Of a stretch of 12,893 nucleotides of DNA, positions 6,617 through 12,893 are shown in pieces; positions within the stretch are counted from its first letter, which is position 1, and each line of letters opens with the position of its first letter. The stretch is from an uncultured Oscillospiraceae bacterium (GTDB lineage: Bacteria > Bacillota > Clostridia > Oscillospirales > Acutalibacteraceae). The notes below the pieces were generated by a model that saw only the letters and a list, made by a program, of their open reading frames with translations, was not told the DNA's origin and ran no database searches. The stretch is from assembly GCA_900550095.1 (NCBI GenBank), contig URRG01000024.1:1-12893 (forward strand), in the 5' to 3' direction. The position numbers and the translations under genes are program-made.

Positions 6617-7351
6617 ATGAAGTATCAGATCGCCATCTGCGATGACAGAAAAGAGGACGCAGAATATATTGCTTCCGCCGTAAAACAATGGGCAGAAGAA
6701 AAGCATATTCGGGCGGAGGTGGAAACCTTCCCCTCCGGGGAAAGCTTTCTGTTCCGCTATGAAGAGAAGAAGGATTACGATATCCTCCTTCTGGATGTAG
6801 AAATGAAAGCCATAAGCGGAATGGAGCTTGCCAGGCGCATTCGCCGGGAAAACGACTCCGTGCAGATCGTTTTTATTACAGGCTACCCGGATTATATCTC
6901 TGAAGGCTATGATGTCTCTGCACTGCATTATCTGATGAAGCCCATTTTGGCCGGCAAACTCTCGGAGGTGCTGGACCGCGCAGCAGAAAAACGAAAAAAA
7001 GCCGAAAAAACAGTATTCTTTACCGGCGAGAGCGAAACGCTGCGGGTGGGGGTCTCTGAAATTATATCTGTGGAAGCGTTCGCCCATTCCTGTGTGATCA
7101 CAACGGCCCGATCCGGCCTTGCAGTCAGGGCAAGCATCTCCGCCATAGAAAAGCAGCTACAGGAAGCGGCCCCAGAAGAATTCATCCGCTGCCACCGTTC
7201 CTATCTTGTGGGGGTGCGATATATAAAAAGCATTTCAAAAACGGCCGTAACACTGGATAACGCCGCAAGCATCCCCCTTTCACGCAGCCGGTATCGGGCT
7301 GTTAACCAGGCATTCATACGCTACTTTAAAGGAGATCCGCAATGGGACTGA
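6617..7351 (+). CDS. LytTR-family response regulator (AgrA/VirR type)
   Basis: A 244-residue cytosolic transcription regulator. The receiver domain (about 2-122) has the acidic pair D9-D10, phospho-acceptor D60 in LLLDVEM, T88 in FITGYPDY and K108 in YLMKPI. The LytTR DNA-binding domain (about 133-238) has VSEIISVEAF (146-155), FIRCHRSYLVGVRYIKSI (189-206) and IPLSRSRY (219-226). LytTR proteins bind two direct repeats about two helical turns apart; such a pair is present at 8052-8080, before the first ABC gene. The start is fixed by AGGGAG. The gene overlaps the following kinase gene by 10 nt, so the pair is a cognate two-component system. No convincing promoter was seen between the terminator at 6546 and this gene (best pair weak: TTCCGG and TATGCT). 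A control loop on the transporter is inferred. Confidence 0.93.
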   Translation: MKYQIAICDDRKEDAEYIASAVKQWAEEKHIRAEVETFPSGESFLFRYEEKKDYDILLLDVEMKAISGMELARRIRRENDSVQIVFITGYPDYISEGYDVSALHYLMKPILAGKLSEVLDRAAEKRKKAEKTVFFTGESETLRVGVSEIISVEAFAHSCVITTARSGLAVRASISAIEKQLQEAAPEEFIRCHRSYLVGVRYIKSISKTAVTLDNAASIPLSRSRYRAVNQAFIRYFKGDPQWD

Positions 7352-8010
7352 TAAATCTGCTGTTTGGAAAAATGATCGACCGGCGCATTTCCGCCTATCA
7401 AAATGATCTCATCACAAAGCATTGCGATGAGGTGCAGAACATCTATACGACCATGCGGGGCTGGCGGCACGATTATCACAATCATATCCAGACCCTGCTG
7501 GCGCTTTGCGGGGATGAAACCAGAACAAAGGAGTATCTGCTGAAGCTCAACGAGGATTTAACCCAGGTGGATACCGTCCTGAAAACGGGGAACGTTATGG
7601 TCGATGCGATCCTGAATTCCAAGCTGTCTCTGATTCATTCCAGACATATAGCTGTGAACGCCAAGGCAGTGGTGCCGCCGGAATTGAAAATATCCGAAAT
7701 TGATTTGTGTGTTATTATTGGCAATCTGCTTGACAACGCTATGGAAGCCTGCCTCAGGCAGGCGGATTCTGAAAGCCGGTTTATCCGCGTCTTTATCGGC
7801 GTATTGAAGCACCAGCTGTATATCTCTGTCTCCAATTCCACGGAAGGGGAAATACCGAAAGACGGAAAAAAATATCTTTCACGCAAAAACAGCCAAACCC
7901 ACGGCTTCGGGCTGATGCGCATTGACCGCCTCGCCGCAAAATATGACGGCTACGTCAACCGCCAGAACGAAGAAGGCGTATTCGCTACCGAAGTCATGCT
8001 TCCGCTTTGA
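7342..8010 (+). CDS. Short soluble sensor histidine kinase (GHKL ATPase), no membrane domain
   Basis: A 222-residue kinase with a complete catalytic core but no N-terminal sensor. The H-box MRGWRHDYHNHIQTL (38-52) holds the phospho-acceptor His43. The N-box is NLLDNAMEAC (128-137), and the G-box HGFGLMRI (187-194) is in a GHKL ATP domain of the AgrC/CitA-like type. AgrC-type kinases normally have about 200 residues of membrane helices before the H-box; here only 37 residues precede it and none form a span. The start is well supported by AAAGGAG 7-8 nt upstream and by overlap with the regulator stop, so this appears natural rather than a broken 5' end. I recall similar short kinases in other Clostridia. 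The signal may come from the cytosol or through the neighbouring ABC transporter; this is inference. Confidence 0.9.
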   Translation: MGLINLLFGKMIDRRISAYQNDLITKHCDEVQNIYTTMRGWRHDYHNHIQTLLALCGDETRTKEYLLKLNEDLTQVDTVLKTGNVMVDAILNSKLSLIHSRHIAVNAKAVVPPELKISEIDLCVIIGNLLDNAMEACLRQADSESRFIRVFIGVLKHQLYISVSNSTEGEIPKDGKKYLSRKNSQTHGFGLMRIDRLAAKYDGYVNRQNEEGVFATEVMLPL

Positions 8011-8020
8011 CCTTTGTGAC

Positions 8021-8104
8021 CTTTTTCTGCTGCGGCGATTACCGCCATCGCACCATTCGTGCGAAAAACATACCGTTCGTGCAGAAACTGCCGCAGCAAA
8101 AAGG
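8021..8104 (+). repeat. Large imperfect inverted repeat in the kinase-ABC gap
   Basis: TGCTGCGGC (8028-8036) is exactly complementary to GCCGCAGCA (8090-8098). After one bulged C the pairing continues CTTTTT (8021-8026) with AAAAGG (8099-8104), allowing one G-U pair. Inside, GCGAT (8035-8039, competing for two bases) can pair with ATCGC (8047-8051), and GCAC with GTGC (8050-8062). As RNA this would be a multibranch leader ending about 20 nt before the Shine-Dalgarno of the ABC gene. Confidence 0.55.
8052..8082 (+). promoter_or_regulatory. Candidate LytTR binding site (two direct repeats)
   Basis: ACCATTCGTGC (8052-8062) and ACCGTTCGTGC (8072-8082) differ at one base and start 20 bp apart, about two helical turns. 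The second copy fits the published AgrA/LytTR-type 9-bp consensus (T/A)(A/C)(C/A)GTTN(A/G)(T/G) at every position; the first has one mismatch. They lie 57-87 bp before the ABC start. A weak extended -10-like TGC-TACCAT (8110-8118) lies downstream, but would give an unusually short leader. Confidence 0.55.
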
Positions 8105-8124
8105 CTGCATGCTACCATAGCTGC

Positions 8125-8130
8125 AGGAGG
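8125..8130 (+). promoter_or_regulatory. Shine-Dalgarno site that sets a GTG start
   Basis: AGGAGG ends 8 nt before the GTG at 8139. An alternative in-frame GTG at 8130 overlaps this site, so it is rejected as the start. Confidence 0.8.
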
Positions 8131-8138
8131 TGGGAAGA

Positions 8139-10028
8139 GTGAAAAAAGAGAAGGAAAATCTTCGCTATTCTATTTTTCAAAATATCGTATTTTTACTCAG
8201 GGATATACGGGCCGAACACCCTGTATTGCTGCTTTTTATCGCAATGCAGGTGGTGCTTTCCGTGGTCTCGCCTGTATTCGGCATTTATATGCCCAAAATT
8301 GCGCTGGATCTTGTCCTGAATCGAGCAGATATACCGGAGATCTGCCTTGTTCTGGGGTCGTTCGGAGGGATCATGGCCCTGGCTATGGCTCTTTCCGGCA
8401 TGGCAAACGAAGGGAAATACCTGCTGTATAACGATATGCGGCGTTATTACCAAATGCAGCTGTTTCTGCGTTCCCTCAGCTGCAGCTACAAAGATATCGA
8501 AAGCGAAGAAGGGCAGACAAAATACCAGCGCGCCATGAACACCCTGCGGTACGGGGATCTTTCCGGAACCTCCGTCATGCTTGTGGCGGCTGTCGAGATC
8601 CTCACAAGCAGCCTTTGCTTTATCATCTATTCGGGCATCATATCGGCTCTCAGCCCGTTTATGCTGCTGGCCCTTGTTTTTCTTTCCCTAATCAGCCTTT
8701 TCAGCACCCGGCGGGCACAGAAATTTGAGTATGAAAAGCGGGATGAAACGGCAAAGATCGATAAAAAGCTGAATTACATCATCTATACAGGGAGCGACGC
8801 CGCCTTTGGCAAGGATATGCGTCTCTACCGCACAGGCGGATGGTTCACAGATCTGCGCAACACCCTGATCGGCCAAAGCAGCGCCCTCATGCGCAGGATC
8901 CAGAAACGATATTTTTTCGCCGGCGCCGTAAACGCCTTTGTCCTTTTGCTCAGGGACGGCGTCGCATACGCCTATCTGATCTATTCCGCGGCCTCCGGGC
9001 GCATTACAGTTTCGGACTTCACCCTGTATTTCGGCGCTATCACGGCATTTTCAGGGTTTGTAGGCGGCATAGTGAACAGCCTGAACCAGCTCAACGGCGC
9101 AAATCTGCAGATGAATTCCATGCGCGGTTTTTTAGACAGCACGAGCGAACCGGAGCCCAGTCCTCTTCCCCAAAAGACGGCCCCACGGGAGGCCTCTCCG
9201 GCAGCCTCGGCGGCTCCGGCTGAAAAATATTCCATCGAATTCTGCGACGTGTGCTTTTCCTATACGTCTAAGTCGGGCAAAAAACAGGTCCTGGATCATT
9301 TTAATCTTACAATCCAAGCGGGGGAAAAGGTGGCTTTGGTTGGCGTCAACGGGGCCGGTAAAACCACGGTAGTGAAGCTGCTGTGCGGCTTTTACACCCC
9401 CGATTCCGGTCAAATCCGAATCGGCGGGCGGGATATCCGCAGCTTCGAAAAGGAGGATTTGCTCCGGCTCTTTTCCACCGTTTTTCAGGATATCTACATC
9501 CCCCCGTTCTCCGTAGCCGAAACCGTATCCCTCAAGGAGAAAAAGTATACGGAGCCGGGCCGTGTGAAGGCTTCCCTCATGAAATCCGGACTTTGGGAAA
9601 AAATCTCCGAATTTTCCGAGGGCTCCGGGGGCGGCGCCGTCATAGACGCACCCATGACAAGGGAAATTACAGAGGGGATAGTGCTCTCCGGCGGCCAGCA
9701 GCAAAAGCTGCTCATGGCTCGGGCGCTCTATAAGGATGCGCCCATCTTCATCCTGGATGAACCCACCGCGGCTCTGGATCCCATCGCCGAAAACCAGACG
9801 TATCAGCAGTTCCATGAGCTCACTTTGGAGAAAACGGCGATCTATATTTCCCACAGGCTTGCCTCCACCCGCTTCTGCAACAAGATCGCCTTTTTAAAGG
9901 ATGGGAAAATCACAGAAGAGGGTACCCATGAAGAGCTACTGGCAAAACAGGGGGACTATTGCGAAATGTTCACCCTGCAGAGCCAGTATTATCAAAAAGG
10001 CAAAAGGGGTGAAGAAAATGAGCAGTAA
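8139..10028 (+). CDS. ABC exporter half-transporter 1 (permease-ATPase fusion)
   Basis: A 629-residue half-transporter. The membrane domain (about 1-320) has likely helices near 28-50, 68-90, 147-168, 172-190, 258-284 and 294-314. The ATPase domain (about 365-615) has Walker A GVNGAGKTT (402-410), Q-loop Q450 in VFQD, signature LSGGQQQK (516-523), Walker B IFILDEP (536-542) and H-loop His572 in ISHR. Between the domains lies an unusual Pro/Ala/Ser-rich linker (about 335-362, ending PREASPAASAAPAEK). All catalytic residues look intact. The gene overlaps the next ABC gene by 11 nt, indicating a heterodimer made from one message. Such pairs export peptides, lipids or drugs; no peptidase domain (as in bacteriocin exporters) is present and no substrate gene was found. 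The two-component genes upstream suggest regulated expression. Confidence 0.92.
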   Translation: MKKEKENLRYSIFQNIVFLLRDIRAEHPVLLLFIAMQVVLSVVSPVFGIYMPKIALDLVLNRADIPEICLVLGSFGGIMALAMALSGMANEGKYLLYNDMRRYYQMQLFLRSLSCSYKDIESEEGQTKYQRAMNTLRYGDLSGTSVMLVAAVEILTSSLCFIIYSGIISALSPFMLLALVFLSLISLFSTRRAQKFEYEKRDETAKIDKKLNYIIYTGSDAAFGKDMRLYRTGGWFTDLRNTLIGQSSALMRRIQKRYFFAGAVNAFVLLLRDGVAYAYLIYSAASGRITVSDFTLYFGAITAFSGFVGGIVNSLNQLNGANLQMNSMRGFLDSTSEPEPSPLPQKTAPREASPAASAAPAEKYSIEFCDVCFSYTSKSGKKQVLDHFNLTIQAGEKVALVGVNGAGKTTVVKLLCGFYTPDSGQIRIGGRDIRSFEKEDLLRLFSTVFQDIYIPPFSVAETVSLKEKKYTEPGRVKASLMKSGLWEKISEFSEGSGGGAVIDAPMTREITEGIVLSGGQQQKLLMARALYKDAPIFILDEPTAALDPIAENQTYQQFHELTLEKTAIYISHRLASTRFCNKIAFLKDGKITEEGTHEELLAKQGDYCEMFTLQSQYYQKGKRGEENEQ

Positions 10029-11850
10029 AAAAGGGAAAGCTGTGAGCGCCGGCATTAAACTTGTATGGCAAATGGATAAATGGCTCCTGATCCACAGCTG
10101 CATCGGGGCGGTGATCGAATCCGCCATCCCCTTTATCGGGATTTTTCTTTCCGCCTATATATTGGACGGCCTGCAGGCGGGGGAACCCATCCAGACGCTT
10201 CTGGCGGCCGCCCTGCTCTCGGTAGCAGGCATATTCGCGCTGACCCTGCTGAAGGAGCGCTTTCAAACGCTGCAGAGAATCCACACGGACGTATGCGGCA
10301 AACGGTACGATACCCTCATGAGCATGAAAACCATCTCGATGGATTATCCTCTTCTGGATAGCCCCCAGGTCAACGCCATCCGCGCCAGGATACGGCATGA
10401 CAACGACTGGGGCGCCGGGTTCTATTCCCTGGCGCAGCAGCTTCCCTGGCTGCTGGGGAGTTTCGTTTCCTGCATCTTTTCCCTGGTTTTTCTGATCCCT
10501 CTCTTCACGGAAGGGTTCGTGTTTCAGGATACCGCATCCGTATTTTTGCTGCTTCTCTTCGCCGCCGTTATTTTTTGGAATCTGTGGTTCGGCGCCCGAA
10601 AACGCAAGGAATACTACCGGCTTCTGGACGATCCTGGGCTTGATAAGAGCTATCTTTCCCATTTTTTGTGGAATGACCAGGATTACCGCTATGGAAAGGA
10701 TATCCGGGTCTACGGCGCAAAGCCGCTGATCGAGAGCAAGCTTCGGGGCGATGTACAGACGAAAAAGCAATGGATGTATAAAATCATCCGCAACAGCATG
10801 AAAACAGGGTTTTCATCCAATTTCTCAGCAGGGCTGCTGCAGCTTATCTCGTATCTGTTTGTAGTGGTCCGCGCAGCAGCCGGCGCGCTGACAATCGGCA
10901 ACGTAGTGCAATACGCGGGCATTATCTACCGGTTTTCTCAGTCTGTTTCCAGCACATTTCACGCTATAGAGGAGTATGCGGTCTCCTCCGGCCGGCAGGC
11001 TTCCACATTAGAATACCTGCATGTGGAGGATATTTTGAAAAAGGGATCCCTTCCCGTTGAAAAACGCGCCTTCTGTGAGGGCGGCGACAACGACTATGAA
11101 ATCGAATTTCGGGATGTATCTTTTCAATACCCCGGTTCCGAAAGCTACGCTCTGCGGCATATATCCATCAAATTCCGGGTGGGGCAGCGGCTGGCGGCGG
11201 TGGGCATGAACGGAAGCGGAAAAACCACCTTCATCAAGCTTCTCTGCCGGCTGTATGACCCCACAGAGGGAGAAATTCTGCTCAACGGGATCGATATCAA
11301 AAAATACGACTACGATGAATACATGTCCATTTTTTCCGTAGTCTTCCAGGATTTCAAGCTGTTTTCCTTCGGACTGGGGCAGAATGTGGCCGCCAGCGTG
11401 GAGTATGACGAAGACCGCGTGAAATCCTGCTTGGAAAAAGCCGGCTTCGGCGCCCGCCTGCGGGGGATGCCGGAAGGGCTTGGCACATGCCTCTATAAGG
11501 ATTTTGAAGAAAACGGCGTGGAAATCTCCGGCGGGGAAGCGCAGAAGATCGCTCTGGCCAGAGCTTTGTATAAAAACGCCCCCTTCATCATTTTGGATGA
11601 ACCCACAGCCGCCCTGGACCCCATCGCCGAATATGAAGTGTATTCCAAATTCGATGAAATCGTAGGCAGCAAGACCGCCATTTATATCAGCCACCGCTTA
11701 TCCTCCTGCCGGTTCTGCGACTCTATCGCCGTATTCGATAAAGGAGAGATCGTGCAGCAGGGCAGCCATGAAGAGCTGGTTTCTGATGAAAGCGGCAAAT
11801 ATTACGAGCTGTGGCATGCTCAAGCCCAGTATTACACGACGAATCCATAG
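10018..11850 (+). CDS. ABC exporter half-transporter 2 (permease-ATPase fusion)
   Basis: A 610-residue partner of the preceding gene. Membrane helices are likely near 22-48, 58-78, 140-162, 173-192, 268-288 and 292-312. The ATPase domain has Walker A GMNGSGKTT (396-404), Q444 in VVFQD, signature ISGGEAQK (503-510), Walker B FIILDEP (523-529) and His559 in ISHR. Its signature reads ISGGE against LSGGQ in the partner; both have a glutamate after Walker B, so both sites may hydrolyse ATP. The start is ATG 10018: it overlaps the upstream stop by 11 nt, has GGGG/GTGAAG just upstream, and begins MSSKKGK. The frame opens earlier (9901), but that region codes for the end of the first transporter. The first helices run directly into a long cytosolic region, as in type IV ABC exporters. 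It is followed by the hairpin at 11868-11909. Cargo unknown. Confidence 0.93.
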   Translation: MSSKKGKAVSAGIKLVWQMDKWLLIHSCIGAVIESAIPFIGIFLSAYILDGLQAGEPIQTLLAAALLSVAGIFALTLLKERFQTLQRIHTDVCGKRYDTLMSMKTISMDYPLLDSPQVNAIRARIRHDNDWGAGFYSLAQQLPWLLGSFVSCIFSLVFLIPLFTEGFVFQDTASVFLLLLFAAVIFWNLWFGARKRKEYYRLLDDPGLDKSYLSHFLWNDQDYRYGKDIRVYGAKPLIESKLRGDVQTKKQWMYKIIRNSMKTGFSSNFSAGLLQLISYLFVVVRAAAGALTIGNVVQYAGIIYRFSQSVSSTFHAIEEYAVSSGRQASTLEYLHVEDILKKGSLPVEKRAFCEGGDNDYEIEFRDVSFQYPGSESYALRHISIKFRVGQRLAAVGMNGSGKTTFIKLLCRLYDPTEGEILLNGIDIKKYDYDEYMSIFSVVFQDFKLFSFGLGQNVAASVEYDEDRVKSCLEKAGFGARLRGMPEGLGTCLYKDFEENGVEISGGEAQKIALARALYKNAPFIILDEPTAALDPIAEYEVYSKFDEIVGSKTAIYISHRLSSCRFCDSIAVFDKGEIVQQGSHEELVSDESGKYYELWHAQAQYYTTNP

Positions 11851-11867
11851 AAATCCGCACATAGCAG

Positions 11868-11909
11868 AAGGCCCCGGGATGCAGAGCACCAACTGCATCC
11901 CGGGGCCTT
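11868..11909. terminator. 17-bp hairpin between convergent genes, likely bidirectional transcription end
   Basis: Bases 11868-11884 pair perfectly with 11893-11909 around the 8-nt loop AGCACCAA. It starts 17 nt after the second ABC stop and faces the convergent GH43 gene ending at 12028. The T-tracts are short (TTTCCC on plus, TTCTGC on minus), so termination relies on the stem or on another factor. Confidence 0.75.
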
Positions 11910-12027
11910 TCCCATAGAGCGGACCAAATATCCCCTCTTTATGCCGTGTTTTCGCCTATTCCCATCTTATGGCCCGGCATTCCAGCGAGCTCTTCAAAGC
12001 TCCCATATGGATAGCTGCAGGCAGAAA

Positions 12028-12893
12028 TCAGAACCGGAACACCGGATAGCCCTTTTCGTCCCAAATCATCTTCATCACACAGGTATGGCGGTTGGGATCG
12101 TAAAGGGGATCGCCCACGATCTTTTCATAGGGGCGGGCATGATAGATCACCAGGTCTCCCCCGTTTTCATCCACAGTAAAGCTATTGTGGCCGGGACCGT
12201 AAGCCTGATGCTCCGGACTTGTCACAAGAACGGGAGCAGGCGTCTTCACCCAAGATTCCCTCTTCAGAAGATCCGCGTCCTCCTGAGCGGTGAGCAGGCC
12301 CATGCAATAGCAAGCCCCCGTGCCGCTGGCGGAGAAGGTAAGGAACAGCTTATCCCCGTGATGGATGACGGCAGGGCCTTCGTTCACCCAGAAATCCACC
12401 TGCTCCCAGTCGTGGTCCGGCTCTGTGATCAGAACAGGCTTGGTCTTCAGCCTGTTGGGGGCCGCCAGCTCCGCAATATACAGATTGCTGATATTGTTGA
12501 CCTTCTGGGCCCACACCGTATACCAGACATTTTTATGCTGGAAGACCGTCATATCCAGAGAAAAATCCGTGAAGGCGAAATCATCCCCCTCAGAAGGCTG
12601 CATCTGGCCCATCTCCTCCCAGGAATCAACCATGGGATCGCTGCCCGTGCAGCGGAGCACATAGGGCCGCAAAGCCCAGATATCATCCACATCGCTGGCG
12701 GCAAAATAGATATACCAGCCGCCCTCCACATAATGGATCTCCGGGGCCCAGATATGCTGGGACATGATCCCCTTCTCGTGTTTTCTCCACAAGACCTTGG
12801 CTTCTGCTTCCGCCAGCCCCGCTATGGTTTTGGCGGCCCGAAGCTCTACCCGGTCGTATTCCGGGACGGAAGCCGACCGGGTAGAGCTTCGGG
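12028..12893 (-). CDS. Glycoside hydrolase family 43 (N-terminus outside window)
   Basis: The frame stays open from the stop at 12028 to the window edge, so the gene is 5'-partial (about 288 codons present). It is a five-bladed propeller glycosidase of family GH43, which removes or cuts arabinose or xylose units from plant polysaccharides. The sequence shows SVPEYDRVELRAAKT near the edge, HIWAPEIHYVEGGWYIYFAA, the pKa-tuning Asp in FTDFSLDMTVF, the acid Glu in WVNEGPAVIHHG, and the conserved His region AYGPGHNSF near the end. The general-base Asp of blade 1 should lie upstream, outside. No ribosome site supports an internal start such as TTG 12792, and the conserved residues before it argue against one. 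The nearest 20 codons at the edge partly overlap a probable artefact (12874-12893). A cytosolic or secreted location cannot be decided. The C-terminus GYPVFRF is a natural family end. Confidence 0.88.
   Translation of the reverse strand, partial: RSSTRSASVPEYDRVELRAAKTIAGLAEAEAKVLWRKHEKGIMSQHIWAPEIHYVEGGWYIYFAASDVDDIWALRPYVLRCTGSDPMVDSWEEMGQMQPSEGDDFAFTDFSLDMTVFQHKNVWYTVWAQKVNNISNLYIAELAAPNRLKTKPVLITEPDHDWEQVDFWVNEGPAVIHHGDKLFLTFSASGTGACYCMGLLTAQEDADLLKRESWVKTPAPVLVTSPEHQAYGPGHNSFTVDENGGDLVIYHARPYEKIVGDPLYDPNRHTCVMKMIWDEKGYPVFRF
12837..12893. repeat. Perfect 20-bp inverted repeat at the window edge, probable fold-back artefact
   Basis: CCCGAAGCTCTACCCGGTCG (12837-12856) is followed, after 17 nt, by its exact reverse complement ending at the last base (12874-12893). 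The left arm and the loop encode a natural GH43 stretch; the right arm encodes RSSTRS, which does not look like the family. This points to an artificial fold-back at a contig end. Confidence 0.7.

Noticed and set aside
8007..8035. TTGACC at the kinase stop codon as a -35 element, with the TGACCTTT tandem repeat (8008-8015, 8017-8024)
   Set aside because: No acceptable -10 lies 15-19 nt downstream (the site reads CTGCGG). The short tandem repeat is too small to interpret.
9970..10770. Minus-strand open frame of 266 codons
   Set aside because: It is antisense to both ABC genes, has no motif and no ribosome site.
11851..12027. Small gene between the exporter and the GH43 gene, e.g. a precursor peptide
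   Set aside because: No short frame with a ribosome site was seen; the stretch is mostly the convergent hairpin and its flanks.

Overview
The window looks like chromosome from a moderately GC-rich Clostridia-type Firmicute (gut Lachnospiraceae or Oscillospiraceae would fit; this is inference). The reasons are strong purine-rich Shine-Dalgarno sites, TTG and GTG starts, a VanW-family wall protein, a LytTR regulator paired with a GHKL kinase, a UgtP/MGDG-type lipid glycosyltransferase and a GH43 glycosidase. No tRNA, rRNA, CRISPR array, transposase or phage gene was seen.

Left part (1-4455, all minus strand). A VanW-family membrane-anchored protein (2544-4244) has its own promoter near 4427-4455. 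Downstream of a second promoter (2462-2490) lies a tight three-gene unit: a family 2 glycosyltransferase (1338-2318), a multi-membrane-span flippase-like protein of the lysylphosphatidylglycerol synthase transmembrane family (258-1325) and the start of a glutamine-dependent NAD+ synthetase (1-254, cut by the window edge). The first two probably make or move a surface glycan or lipid. NadE is probably co-transcribed only because of its position.

Middle (4245-6546). About 1 kb has no convincing gene. It carries divergent promoters and, on the plus strand, a potential leader of about 730 nt in front of a processive diacylglycerol-type glycosyltransferase (5272-6414, TTG start). That gene ends in a cluster of small hairpins and a very strong intrinsic terminator.

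Right part (6617-11909, plus strand). This is one apparent operon: a LytTR response regulator, a short GHKL histidine kinase without membrane segments, and two half-size ABC exporters (permease plus ATPase) that probably work as a heterodimer. All junctions overlap except a 128-nt gap before the first ABC gene. That gap holds two direct repeats resembling a LytTR binding site, inside a large imperfect inverted repeat. The simplest model is a self-contained regulatory and export module whose regulator acts on the transporter genes. No precursor peptide gene was found, so the cargo is unknown. A 17-bp hairpin ends the operon and faces a convergent gene.

Right edge (12028-12893, minus strand). 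A GH43 glycoside hydrolase lacks its N-terminus at the window end. The last 20 bases exactly reverse-complement bases 12837-12856. They do not fit the protein as well as the adjoining sequence does, so they are probably a fold-back assembly or amplification artefact at a contig end.
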